The notes beneath the pieces are model-generated. The model was not told the DNA's origin. It saw nothing but the letters and a program-made list of their open reading frames with translations, and ran no database searches. The position numbers were made by a program, and so were the translations under genes. A DNA stretch of 64,000 nt from Dacryopinax spathularia (lineage: Eukaryota; Basidiomycota; Dacrymycetes; Dacrymycetales; Dacrymycetaceae): contig JBBPFI010000016.1 of assembly GCA_037974965.1 (NCBI GenBank), positions 763,635 through 827,634 on the forward strand. The letters run 5' to 3'. This document shows positions 34,130-46,033 of this stretch, in pieces (the first letter of the stretch is position 1; every line of letters begins with the position of its first letter).

Positions 34130-37100
34130 GCACCGACGGAGACGGAGGAGGGGTTTGTATGAACAGAGACGGCGCGTTGTTTCTTGATACAGTATGTCTG
34201 TGTGTAAACTGCGTAAAATAGAATGGTTTGCTATCCCCATACCTTTTAAAGTCAAACTGGTGGAGAGCAGTCAGTCTCAGAAGATTTGGGCCAGCGAGGA
34301 CCAAGTGTGCGTGACGGAGCGCATGCATGTACTGGTGAAGTCGAGATGCAAACTCCTGTCGTCGCCCGACCTCTTTACCATTCAGTGCTAATTAGTGACT
34401 TCCCCAGAAGAGACGACTACGATAATCGAGCAGCTTACTGCTGGTTCATGAACTACTAGCGCAGAAACCGCGAAACGCTCTACGGACTAGAGTTGTGGTT
34501 ACCTTTCGTCCCAGAATTCCGTGCCATATTTGCGCTACTCACGCACGGCAACTCGCATCAACAACCCCGTACCCTCTCCGTGGCGCCGATCTTCCCCAGA
34601 CTAGATACCAACAAGAAGTCCAGCAGATCACACCAAAGTTCCGCAAGAATGATCCGAGCATCTTTTGACGTAACGTATTGTTACCAACTTGTCCATTCGG
34701 GCAAGTAAGCTGCCGACCACCGAACACCAAGATCCGCTACAACCTCCGTGCATTGCAACAATTGCCTTCCCCACTCACACGATCGATCAGACGGTAACCA
34801 GGTGCTCAACGCCCCGTTCCGTGTGCGCCTGCTGAGGGGTCACGGCAACCCTCCAGAATCGGTCAAGACGGGAATAACACATGCGGACACGGACACCTGC
34901 TCCGGCCTTGCTCCTCCCATCCACCACAGGAGCGAGTGATTGATCAATAATAATGAGGAGACGATATCAGCCCATCCCATCCCCATCACCCCACATGCTC
35001 GATCCGGCAGTGCACCTGCTCTCCCAGGAGTTTGGCACCACGCTACACGCGCACGGACAAAGGAGAACCGCTGCGCCGCTCAGGAGTCACTCACTATTCA
35101 GTACGGCGATCAGCGGCAGGCTAGTGGCTGAGCACTCTATTAACCCCTCATGCCCTTTAGTCCGTTACGTGAAGAAGCGTTTTGTTCTCCTATTTGATCG
35201 AACTGTCTCCCTCCATCCCATCCGGCCGGACCCTAAAGCGGCCCGAATGGCAGTCAAGTGCGCGACCAGAATGGCGGAATTAGTGCGTGTTCATCAGTGC
35301 TGCTTCTTGGGGACAATAGGGCTGGCCTGACGACTGACTGACTGCTTGATAGTCTGATCGCGTTCCGATGGAAATGCGGGAACTGGGTTGCCTGCATGTC
35401 TGTGGGTGCTGCTGATTGTGATTAGGATCAGGATCAGACAACGAAATTCCTTTCTAGTGAGGAGTTCTGCGGGAAGGCCAAGCATAGCCCGACCAACCGA
35501 CTGGCCGACGACCGCCGTGTTTCCAGAATACCGTCGCACTAACGCACGAAACACGATGAGAAATGCGCTAGCCTCGTGCTGATGCGCCGGTAGCGGCCAG
35601 CAGCCCGCCAGCAGGCAGCAGCAGCAGGCAGCAAGCAAAGACCCGTCGGCGTCGATGTCGCTGCCAGTCTCGCGCTCCGTGCTTCTCTCGTTCGGCCAAC
35701 TTCCATCTCAGGGTCAGACAGTGTGTGTCTCTCGGCCGATTTCCTTTGCCGGATATACCGGACTTGTTGGGTCTTGTGCGACCCCTTCTCTTGCGCGACC
35801 CCTGCCAGCCTCATTCGGCGCGCCGAGGGGACGGTCCCTGAGTCAGGTCCTTGTAAGGGGTGCCACCCGGCGGGGAAGGCGTGGAGAAGCCCTCGGACTG
35901 CCCGATTCGGTAGTCGCTCATTAATGGAACAATGCCTGAGAACAAAAGGAGGCGCATGGGGCTTTCTTCGACCTCCAAGCATTATTGGTGGCTCCATGAG
36001 GAACCGATCATCCGTCGATCTTTTGACTGAACTGGGCTTGGATGTCCCGGAGTTGGTGGGCCGTTCTGCCGTCCCGTAATCGGCGTGAGTCGGACGGTGG
36101 TGCGGCAAACGGGGAAATCGATCTGTCCACCTCTTGGTCGGGTCATGCTGCGCGCTCAGCGTGCTCGGCGGCGGTGCGGCCTGCCGGGTCAGCGATGACC
36201 GTCCCGCCAGCGTCATCCTCGGGTGGATTGCTGTCAGCCCCTCCACGCGCGGCGCGGGCCGCCCGAGTCAGCGACAAGCGGCAAAAGGTCAGACTCGGCA
36301 ACTCCGCCTGGTAAAGTTTATTAGGCTTGGTGAGGTAGCCGCCACGGATTAAAGACGCAAGACCCAAGTCATGCAACAAACCCCCTTGTTAAGCGCCGAG
36401 TGAGGACAACTGAATGATGAACCGGGCTTGCGGGTTATGTGGAGAAGGACCGGGAAATAAAGAACGCTCCAATCACGCGCTATTCAATTGCCTCGGACGG
36501 ACGGACATAAATATTTGCATCCGGCTCGAGTCGAGGAGAGCACTTGAGTGAGCCGGACAAAGGATTAAGCGCCCCCCACTCTCACTGACGTAAATGGCCC
36601 TGACTATGGCCTCTGCGGGCGCAGTGGCAGGGCGATGCTGGAGGCTGTAGACTTGTTGTGCGCACATCGCCTTTTGAGGCCATCGTCAGTTCAGTTAGAC
36701 GCCGGCTGGGTTGGCCTTTGCGGGGCTGGCGAGGCTGGCGGGCGCCGTAGATGGCGCGAAAGCTGAGAATGGCGCAGCATCCGTCGATGAAGCTGAAAGC
36801 TCGCTCGTCGCATCCTCGCTTGGGCCAGCGCAAATCGGTCGCGCGCCTCTTTGCGGTGGCCGGAGCACAGACACGCCGGTAAGAGCGTTGCCGGTGCAGG
36901 CTTACGAGCTGGCGATCATCGCTTTTCGTGTAGGATACAGCATGGCTTGCGATCCCGCATCATTCCAACAGGCCCGGATAATGACAGAGAGGGGTTATGG
37001 CGATTGATCATCTTTTCGGTGGCATTTCCGCCGATGCAAAGGAGAAGAAGAGAAGGGGGCGAGGTGGACGAACAGGAGGGTCCGGAATGTGCGAGAGGAG

Positions 37101-37766
37101 GTATCGACGTGCCATGCCCCGGGCCGAAGGAGGAAGGTGGATTCTCGAAGAAGAAATGCTTGGGGTAAATGGAGGGAACAAGTGGACTAGTGCTGTAAGT
37201 TGTTGTGTGGTTGGGCGGGAAGAACATCGGACCCGAAGTTCGGATGGGGGGTGAAGCTGCGTGTCAGCGTGTCAGTGTCGGTCTCACTCGGGCGCACGGC
37301 GCGCGTGTGTGTGTGAGTGCGGCTGGGTAAAAGGGGGGCTAAGGCGCTCCTCTTCCCAATATGGGCATCTGCCTCCGTCCGCGCCAGATCGGAACGACCG
37401 CACAGTTCTGCCTTCACCTCACCTCACCCCAACCCCTCTGCTGTGCCGAACATCACACCCCGTTTATAAGACCCCGGTCGGCCGTTCATCCCCCCTCTCT
37501 CTTCTCCTCCTCCAGCACTCCCGTCGTCTCCTCTCCCGTCATCAACAGAGCGCCAGCGCGCATAACGCTGTACACTTTATAAACGTCCACTTCGTTGACG
37601 TTCAACTTACAGACGCACACCACGACGAGCTCGATCTGACGAGCCCAACCATCAGTGTATAGATCCGATCCTCTTCTTTTCGCTCCACCCTCGACTGCTT
37701 CGTCATCAGCAGCAACCTCGTTCTACGTCTCATCCTCTCTTGCAACGACCTCTCGCACATAACGAA
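34130..37766. other. Long gene-poor region upstream of the cyclin gene
   Basis: This is 3.6 kb with no frame that shows a domain, signal peptide or clean intron chain. The last about 400 bp are pyrimidine-rich and probably the cyclin leader. CRCGAAA words (SBF-type sites) occur at about 34466, 35547 and 36755 on the + strand and the complement near 36923. An unannotated noncoding transcript or fast-evolving gene cannot be excluded. Confidence 0.5.
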
Positions 37767-38663
37767 ATGGACGCTACGCACCGTGTACACATTCCCGCCG
37801 TTCAGACGGGCTACAAGCCTGCTGTATATGCCGCCCCGCACCCGGCAAAATCATACCCCACCGCCCAGCCCACGCCGAGTAGGCGAGACGACCCCTACTA
37901 CGGGCACGCCGAGACCGCGAAAACATGCGACTTGTTCATTCGCCATCTCTTCCAATGCCCTAACGTACCTGTACAAGCTACCACCACCGAGCCCCAACAA
38001 CCGGTGCCATCATTAGCACGGTTCATCGCCTATGCGCTCCATCGAACAAGGTTGCCCTCCTCGGTCACATTCAGTGCTCTCTTCCTCCTCTCCCGCTTGA
38101 AGGGCCGTTTCCCAGGCGCTCGCGGTAGCTCAGGACATCGTCTCTGGATATCCGCTTTCATGATCGCATCAAAGGTGAGTTATAGAAGCTTCCCCTGTCG
38201 AAAGTACACAGCTAACAGCATGACTCAGGTTGTATGCGACGATACTTACTCGAACAAGAGCTGGGCCATTGTCGGCCAGCACATGTTCTCCCTCAAGGAG
38301 ATCAACCAGATGGAGCGCGAGATGTGCGGGTATCTCGAGTGGATGCTCAAGATCGACCCTGCAGAGCTCAAGGCGTTCACCGACGCCGTCAAGGAGCAGT
38401 ACGGGCCTCACTCGGATCTGGCTCGGCAGATGGCACAGCCTGATCGACCGAACTACCACCCGACTAGAACATCAGGCGTGTACGATTTGTACGACGACGA
38501 GGATCCGGGATCTCCCTACCACTCGACGAGCACGTCCCCCATCTCGTCCACGCTCAACACGCCGCCAACTGGCGAGATGTACCCCGTGCCGGAAGGCAAG
38601 TGCGCCGAGACTTACACCGATCCTCAAAGTCTGTACGTCTACCCGCAAACGACGGTCTGGTAG
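37767..38663 (+). CDS. PCL1/2-type (Pho85) G1 cyclin
   Basis: Two exons (37767-38174, 38229-38663) give 280 aa. The cyclin box spans residues about 75-185: LARFIAYALHRTRLPSSVTF, ALFLLSRLKGRFPG, GHRLWISAFMIASK, then after the intron VVCDDTYSNKSWAIVG, FSLKEINQMEREMCGYLEW. This is the Pcl1/Pcl2/Clg1-like pattern in which the second box is KxxxDxxYSNKSW. Such cyclins bind a Pho85/CDK5-like kinase for G1 entry and polarity. The N-terminus is Pro/Tyr-rich and the C-terminal 80 residues are Ser/Thr/Pro-rich, likely a phospho-degron region. The 54 bp intron is a multiple of three, but its consensus ends and the family alignment favour splicing. Confidence 0.88.
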   Translation: MDATHRVHIPAVQTGYKPAVYAAPHPAKSYPTAQPTPSRRDDPYYGHAETAKTCDLFIRHLFQCPNVPVQATTTEPQQPVPSLARFIAYALHRTRLPSSVTFSALFLLSRLKGRFPGARGSSGHRLWISAFMIASKVSYRSFPCRKYTANSMTQVVCDDTYSNKSWAIVGQHMFSLKEINQMEREMCGYLEWMLKIDPAELKAFTDAVKEQYGPHSDLARQMAQPDRPNYHPTRTSGVYDLYDDEDPGSPYHSTSTSPISSTLNTPPTGEMYPVPEGKCAETYTDPQSLYVYPQTTVW

Positions 38664-41600
38664 CCTCGATTCGAGCTTTCTCCTCCTGCCTTGCATAAAC
38701 GGCGCAGCGTCCGCTGGATGTACGATATGACGACTCGCTATTTTTCCCGCCTTCTTCCTGCCGTCTGTCGTGTGGATTAATCCTTGCGCTATCGTCTTCA
38801 TCCTCCTTGATTTGGGCTTTTGGGGTTTTGGTTGTTATCGCCTCGGCGTCATTGTCCTCCCAACGCAGCAACGCAAACCATTCTTAATTTCTCCGCGCAC
38901 TGTCCTTTGCATTTTTTCTCATTGTTACATATTTTTTCCTTGTTCTGCGCATATTCTTCTCTTTGCCTTTGCTCCATGACGTCCTGTTATTTTCACTGCG
39001 CCTATGTACACTTGCAGACAAGTGCCAGCTAGTCTGCGCCTATGTACCACCCTTACCTCGTCTAGCAGTATGCCCGAGAACCTGTTTGTTCTGCAGATGA
39101 TGAAATCAAACTACTGTACTCGGATAGGAAGGTGCGCGGTCACCCGTCACCAGGGGTCCATTTTGGCGCCTTTTGGACCCTTGTCACCGGGTCCTCGTGG
39201 TTTCGCGCACCTTGTCCAGCGAAGACCAGCTCGGAGATATGCCTCCGCTTTGTAGCTCCGCTTCCGTCTCACCAAAATATGCTTCCGAAAGCTCCCGAAA
39301 GCTCCCGAAAGCCTCCGAGTCCCACTAAAGCTTCCGAAAATCTCCGGCTACTGCTCACTGTCACCACCAAAGTCCCCCTTCGCGCTTTCCGGTTATGTAA
39401 AATTACCTCCGTTAGGGTTTGGTGAGGCGCACCTTCCTATCCGAGTACAGTAGCATCGAACCACCTTGTGCTCCCTAGGGCTCCAGCATGCGCTCGCGCA
39501 TCACATCATCGCTCCTCAGCGCACCACACCACACGTACCCACAGGCTTCCTCCACAACGCCCACAACGCCCCACCGGCGCAGACCGTCCGAGGTGCACAA
39601 GGGTCGTCCCCCAGACCCATTCATACCCTTCGTAAAAATTCAGGGCTTGCTGATGATGGCATAAGTAGTAACGCCCTTTGGATGGCTCCTGGAATCTTTA
39701 TTTCACGAGTCAGGGATCGGAGCTTGTCGGCATGGCCGGCCGGATACCCCTGGCCCCCTGCCAGCCTTTCGAAGCCCGGTCCCACCACGTTTGCGTGAAA
39801 CCCTTGGCCCACCTCAATCCCGAGAGAGAGCATACAGCCGGGTCATGTCGAACCGCGCGGGTTCCGGCCTTCCGGTGGAGTGCCACAGGCGCAATCCGTC
39901 TGGTCTAGTCTGCTATGGTACAACCACCTTCCGGGTGCTAGTTGGGCGAACAGAGCTGTCCAGTAACTTCTAGTACTTGGTGTATGGGTCGGGTGATAAT
40001 GAATCCCGCACCACACCCTTCGCCGACCGGGTCTCCGGCGGCATGTGCTTAGTTCACTGTGCTGTAACATGCTACAAGCTGCGCTGGACCGCGCATCTCA
40101 CGCCAAGTATCCACAGCTTTAGCTCCATATCGTAACCTTCTTGCGCCAACGCTCCCGCGGCGCGGTGCGGTCCCGATCGATCGAACGAACACTTCGGGCT
40201 CGGCTTCGGTCTTCGGCGTTGACGAATCTGGTGCTGCCCGAAGGCGGTGAACGTTCAACCCCGATAATTTCATTGTCATGACTAACAGCATCATATCATC
40301 AAACCTTTCGTATCCCGCTCCGATGCTTGGCACGGAGCGAAATGATCTTTATATACTATTGAACGGGTATTGACAGCCTGCACGCTACAATATTGTTACC
40401 TTTGTCGTCGGAGACCGGCCAGAGGCTGTGAGGAAGCCAAATGCACGCTTCTTTGGGATTAGAAGGACCCGGAGCAGGATGAACGTGCGGGAACGTGGCC
40501 CGAGCGAGGTCGGGGATCGTATCTTCTTCTTCTTCTTCGCAGACGGAGAGCCAGCGCGTGATGATCATAAGTATCCACAATGGCCGTACCGTTTCCATCG
40601 CCCGTGCCTTTGTTGCCCGCTGCGGGCTGTTCTCGCTCGGCCTCGAATCTGCTGCTTGACTCGACCGCGGTGTTGCGCGTTACCAGCACTCCTTTGTGCT
40701 GTTGTCGTCGTGTACGTTACGAAGACCAGTCACATGCACAGTTGTTGGCTGGCATTGCCACGTTGGCTAGGCTTCTCTCTTCTTTTCCGGTAGGGGCCGG
40801 GTTCTTTACCCACGGCGGTTTGCTTGCTGCAGCGTTCTGCAGGATGCGGGATGTTGCGGTTTGGGAAGGGAATCGCCTCGGTCAGGTTGACCGCCAATGA
40901 CAGCAGGGTGCTTGCTCATAGATGACTCGTTTTGGCCGCAGGTTCCATATGCCTCGGAATTGCTTGCATGGAAGACTTCTGACTGTTTTGGGCTGCCATC
41001 TGACACGGTGTTCTCAGTCGAAAGCTCGTGCAGAAGCCCAATTCGGCCTTAGCTACTCCGGTCGGACCAAGGATGCCCAGAGATGAACGAGAGCGCCATG
41101 ATCCGGGAAAAGGGACGAAATCTTCGATCCAGACATTTGCTGTTATTGTCTCGCACGTGCTCCGCTAACAGCGGGGTTGAAAACAGGTAGACAGGGGTTT
41201 TAGGGGCAACGGCATCTTCCGAGGCAACGGCGATAGGAGCTCATTTGGGTGTGCGGAGATCATCTTAGGTCGGATCTGTTGTTTTGGCGCAATACTGACA
41301 GGGCGAGGAAATCGGACCGCAGAATGGCCGGAATGCAAGTGTCTGGTCCGTTGCTTTGAGGAATTCAGGCACTGGTTATAGTCCGATGGTGAATCCGATT
41401 GGGGTCATGCGCCAGCGAGAGATCAGATACCGCTCGGGCAAGAATCGGGATGTTGACTTCAGCCAGTTCAGGCAGCATGGAAAGCTAAAGCATCATACAA
41501 GCAAGTTTGGCCCTCTAGGCGCATCATGCAGCAATAATAACGTCAAGTGTGCAACGGCCGGCGTCCTTCGAGGTCAGCCGCGGGGAGATTGCATCCAACC

Positions 41601-42233
41601 GTGCATGGTCGGTGACTGGCCGAGGGTATTTGAACCACGGGGTTTCCAGCAGATCAGGTTGCAGGATGAAAAGCAGCATTTCACGTTATATAGTCATTGT
41701 GTAGCGACAGCTAGCATAACCCAGGTGTGCTTATTTGGTTGGCAAGAGCAGAAGAACTATTCGCAAAGGGACGGGATTCTGTGAACGGACGCGGGAACGC
41801 GTCGAGTCAACCCGTTCGCGTGATCGGAGTGGCGGAGTCGATGACGGAGGGGTCCAGGTCCTTCTCACAGTTTTTTACTTGCCTGATACGGATAAGAAAA
41901 CCGACCTTCCCACACGCACCTTGTTCTGTTTCCTACTTACTACTACAAGTAAAAAGAGTGTTACATTCTGCACTTCGTCTCCCTCCTCTCAAGCATTTCA
42001 GAGTGGATGCTTTGGACGCAGAGCACACGCGACGAGTAAGTCAACTCGCTCAGTGTAAATTAGACTGTCGACTTATGCGGAAGCTCAGCTATCTGGCCGA
42101 CCTCGTTTTCTCGCTTCTTGGGATTTGAATCTCTTCGCCCACACGGACCGCACCACACCAACCTCATTTCGAAAACAAGGAAAATACCAATAGACTACAC
42201 CGCTAGTCCATCCACGCAAACATAAACAACAAC
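38664..42233. other. Long intergenic region containing a MITE
   Basis: This is 3.6 kb between the cyclin gene and the carbamoyl-phosphate synthase gene. Apart from the MITE at 39111-39453 I recognise nothing. The short open frames have no family features, and no tRNA box pairs were found. Confidence 0.5.
39111..39453. mobile_element. MITE with 27 bp perfect terminal inverted repeats
   Basis: Left end 39111-39137 begins CTACTGTACTCGGATAGG, and 39427-39453 is its exact reverse complement, giving a 343 bp non-coding element. If the outer TA is read as a target duplication (C-TA-CTGTAC ... GTACAG-TA-G), this fits a Tc1/mariner-derived MITE. The interior holds 10 bp repeats of the form GCTCCCGAAA at 39281-39310 with further degenerate copies to about 39345. 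Confidence 0.87.
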
Positions 42234-45200
42234 ATGTATCGGTCACTGGCTGGTGGTCGCTATGCGCGATTCCTCCAGCCGGCGACAAACCGGGCGATAC
42301 ACACCACCCGAGCCGCCCTCATCTCATCGTCGAAGCCAGCAAATGCAGTCGCACAGTCAGCCGTAGGCGACTACGGTGCTGACGGACACGTCCTCAACTC
42401 GCCTTCCGAGCTCGCCCGCAAGATCTCGTCGAAAGTGTTGCCCAAGATACCCCGACCGGATGTGAAGAAGGTCGTCATGCTCGGCAGTGGTGGCCTCAGT
42501 ATTGGCCAAGCTGGAGAGTTTGACTACTCTGGCTCTCAGGCAATGAAAGCACTCAAGGAAGAAGGCATTGAAGCTATTCTCGTCAACCCAAATATTGCGA
42601 CATGGCAGACGTCGCACCAGCTCGCCTCGGAGGTCTACTTCCTCCCTGTTACGGCCGACTATGTCGCCTATGTCCTCGAAAAAGAGCGTCCAGACGGCAT
42701 TCTGCTCACCTTCGGTGGCCAGACTGCACTCAACGTCGGCATGCAACTGGATCGGATGGGTGTTCTGGAGCGTCTCGGTGTGCAGGTTCTCGGTACTCCC
42801 ATTCGGACCCTGGAAATTAGCGAGGACCGTGATCTCTTCGTTAAGGCCCTTAATGGTGCGTTATCCATTTGGGTGATACCCCGCATATACTAAACATGGC
42901 AACAGAAATCGATATCCCCGTTGCGGTCTCTACCGCTGTCTCGTCCGTCAACGATGCCCTCAAGGCTGCAGAAGAGATCAAGTACCCCGTTATCGTCCGT
43001 GCTGCCTTCACCCTGGGTGGTCTTGGTTCCGGCTTTGCAGAGAACCCCGATGAGCTGCGTGATCTGGCTGCCAAGGGCCTGTCCCTCAGCCCCCAACTCC
43101 TCGTCGAACGCAGTATGAAGGGGTGGAAGGAACTGGAGTATGAGGTCGTTCGGGATGCCGCTGATGTGAGTTGATAAGCCAAGGTGTATGCCTGCATTTG
43201 CTGACCCTCACGACAGAACACCATCATCTGTTGCAACATGGAGAACTTCGACCCTCTCGGCACACATACCGGTGATTCGATTGTCGTCGCCCCCTCCCAG
43301 ACTCTTCCGGATGACGAGTACCATATGCTCCGTACTGCTGCCCTCAAGACCATCCGTCATCTCGGTGTCGTCGGCGAGTGTAACATCCAATACGGCCTGC
43401 ATCCCACGTCCAAGGAATATCGCGTCATCGAAGTCAACGCTCGTCTCAGTCGCTCCAGTGCTCTCGCCTCCAAGGCTACCGGTTATCCTCTTGCCTACAC
43501 TGCTGCCAAGCTCGCTCTCGGTTACACTCTTCCGGAACTGCCCAATGCCGTTACGAAGAACACAACTGCCTGTTTCGAGCCGTCTCTGGATTACATCGTC
43601 ACCAAGATCCCCAAGTGGGATCTGGCGAAGTTCTCTGGCCAGGTCAGCCGCCAAGTTGGGTCCGCAATGAAGTCTGTCGGTGAAGTCATGGCTATTGGCC
43701 GCACGTTCGAAGAGTCGCTGCAGAAGGCTATCCGCCAAGTCGACCCCAGGTATACAGGCTTCGAGGCATACGTTAAGCCTGAAGACCTTGATCATGCCCT
43801 CCGTGTGCCAACCGATACGCGCCTCTTCGCTGTCGCTCATGCCATGTACAACAAGAACTACACCGTCGACCAGATCCACGAGCTGACCAAGATCGATAAA
43901 TGGTTCCTGTACAAGATCGACAACATTGTGCAGACCAGCCGCGAAATGAAGGAAGCCGGATCCCTGAAGGCGCTCGACAAGAACTTCATGCTGACAGCCA
44001 AGAAGATGGGTTTCTCCGATTCACAAATCGCTGATCGGGTTGGCTCGACTGAGGGCGAAGTCCGCGCATACCGGAAGGAGTTAGGTGTCACGCCTTTCGT
44101 CAAGCGTATCGACACTCTTGCTGCGGAATACCCCGCGCACACCAACTACCTGTACACGACCTACAACGCATCCGAGCACGATGTGTCCTTCGACGAGCAT
44201 GGTACCATGGTTCTTGGCAGCGGTGTCTACCGTATCGGCAGCAGTGTGGAGTTCGACTGGTGCTCCGTTACTTGTGCCCGCAAGCTGCGGGATATGGGCA
44301 AGCGCACTATCATGGTCAACTACAACCCGGAGACCGTTTCGACCGACTACGATGAGGCGGACCGCATGTACTTCGAGGAACTCGGCTGGGAGCGAGTCAT
44401 GGATATCTATGAGCTCGAGAAGGCAGAGGGTGTTATTGTCAGCGTCGGTGGTCAGCTGCCGCAGAACATCGCTTTGCGCCTTAAGCAGAGCGGCGTTACT
44501 GTCCTCGGCACGGATCCAGAGAAGATCGATTCCGCCGAAGACCGTCACAAGTTCTCCGCTATCCTCGATAAGGCTGGCGTTGATCAGCCCGCCTGGACTG
44601 AGGCCAGCAGTGTTGCCGAGGCTAAGCGTTTTGCTGCTGAAGTGGGCTACCCTGTTCTGGTCCGGCCATCGTACGTGCTTTCCGGTGCCGCCATGAATGT
44701 TGTATACGAGGAATCGACCCTTGAGCATAACCTCTCTGCCGCTGCCTCAGTCTCACCCCTTCATCCGGTTGTGATCACGAAGTTCATCGAGAACGCGCAG
44801 GAAGTCGACGTCGACGGTGTTGCATACAAGGGCAAGCTCTTGCTTCATGCCATTTCGGAGCACGTCGAGAATGCCGGTGTCCACTCTGGTGATGCTACTC
44901 TCGTCTTGCCGCCGTTCTCCTTGAGCGAAAGCGACATGGACCGGCTTAAGGACATCGCTCAGAAGGTTGCCCAAGCCCTCGAGATCTCTGGGCCGTTCAA
45001 CATGCAGGTCATTCGCCAGCCCGCAGAAGATGGACAGGAAGCTGCTCTCAAGGTCATCGAGTGCAACTTGCGTGCATCCCGTTCATTCCCCTTCGTGTCG
45101 AAGGTGCTTGGCACGAACTTCATCGAGACGGCAACTGCCGCTATTGTTGGTGAAGGTGTACCCGAACCAGTCGACCTCATGGCCAAGGAGAGGGATTACA

Positions 45201-45864
45201 CCGCTATCAAGGTTTCACAGTTCTCCTGGACCCGTCTGCCTGGCGCCGATCCTTTCCTTGGCGTCGAGATGGCCAGTACCGGAGAAATTGCCAGCTTCGG
45301 TCGCAGCATGCAAGAAGCCTATTGGGCTGCTCTTCTGAGCACAAACGGCTTCAAGGTACCGCAAGCCGGCCGGGGTGTCCTCATCGGTGGCGATATCACC
45401 AAACCTGAATTGGCCACCGTTGCTCGCTCCCTCGTTGATCTTGGCTTCAAATTGTACTGCTCGTCAGCACAGGTTGCCGACTTCCTCAATGGTTTACCGT
45501 ACGTCAGCTGCAAGCGAATTATCTTCCCTTTGAAGGACAAGAGGAAGCTGCGTGAAGTATTCGACGATTCCGAGATTCAACTGGTTGTGAACCTGGCGAA
45601 GTCCCGAGGCAAGGATGCCCTTGATGAGGATTACGTTGCTAGGAGGTAAGCGAACTCTCGATCGCACTCTATACTGTTTGCTTACGATGCTTCAGAAATG
45701 CGGTTGACTTCGGTATTCCGCTGATCAACAACGCCAAATGCGCAGAACTCTTCGTACAGAGTCTTGCGATGAAGATGAAACAAGGGAACTACGGCAAGTA
45801 CACCGAAGGCCGTATACCGCCTGAAGTGCACTCGTGGTCCGAATTTGTTGGCTCGAAGGTGTAA
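42234..45864 (+). CDS. CPA2: Carbamoyl-phosphate synthase (arginine-specific), large subunit, mitochondrial
   Basis: Four exons (42234-42855, 42906-43165, 43217-45645, 45696-45864) give 1,159 aa. It makes carbamoyl phosphate from bicarbonate, ATP and ammonia delivered by the small subunit, feeding ornithine carbamoyltransferase. Two homologous ATP-grasp halves are visible: the first from [20 protein letters not shown], with [11 protein letters not shown] and [10 protein letters not shown]; the second from [20 protein letters not shown], with [18 protein letters not shown] and [21 protein letters not shown]. An oligomerisation domain lies between, and an MGS-like allosteric domain at the C-terminus ([19 protein letters not shown]). 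An Arg/Ala-rich N-terminus ([20 protein letters not shown]) is a good presequence, as in Neurospora arg-3 rather than the cytosolic yeast Cpa2. There is no fused ATCase or glutaminase, which rules out the pyrimidine enzyme URA2. Confidence 0.96.
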
Positions 45865-46033
45865 ATGAATAATGTCACAGCTCGTTAGAATGTATGATAG
45901 CCAATCTAATTCTTGAATTTCATTCCGATGTTTGATTCTCTGCGTGCGGATTCTACACGATGCCCAGTGAAATGTGCCCGTCTATAGTGTACCTTCTCAT
46001 CCTTGTCCCCATTTCCCCTCAGCCAAGAAATGT

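Noticed and set aside
35539-36246. Minus-strand open frame of 235 codons in the long gap
   Set aside because: Composition is generic Arg/Pro/Ser, with no domain, no signal peptide and no plausible intron chain on either side. GC-rich DNA produces such frames often.
38664-42233. tRNA or snRNA genes in the large intergenic regions
   Set aside because: I looked for paired A and B boxes (TGGCnnAGTGG / GGTTCGANNCC) and found none. A covariance-model search would be decisive.
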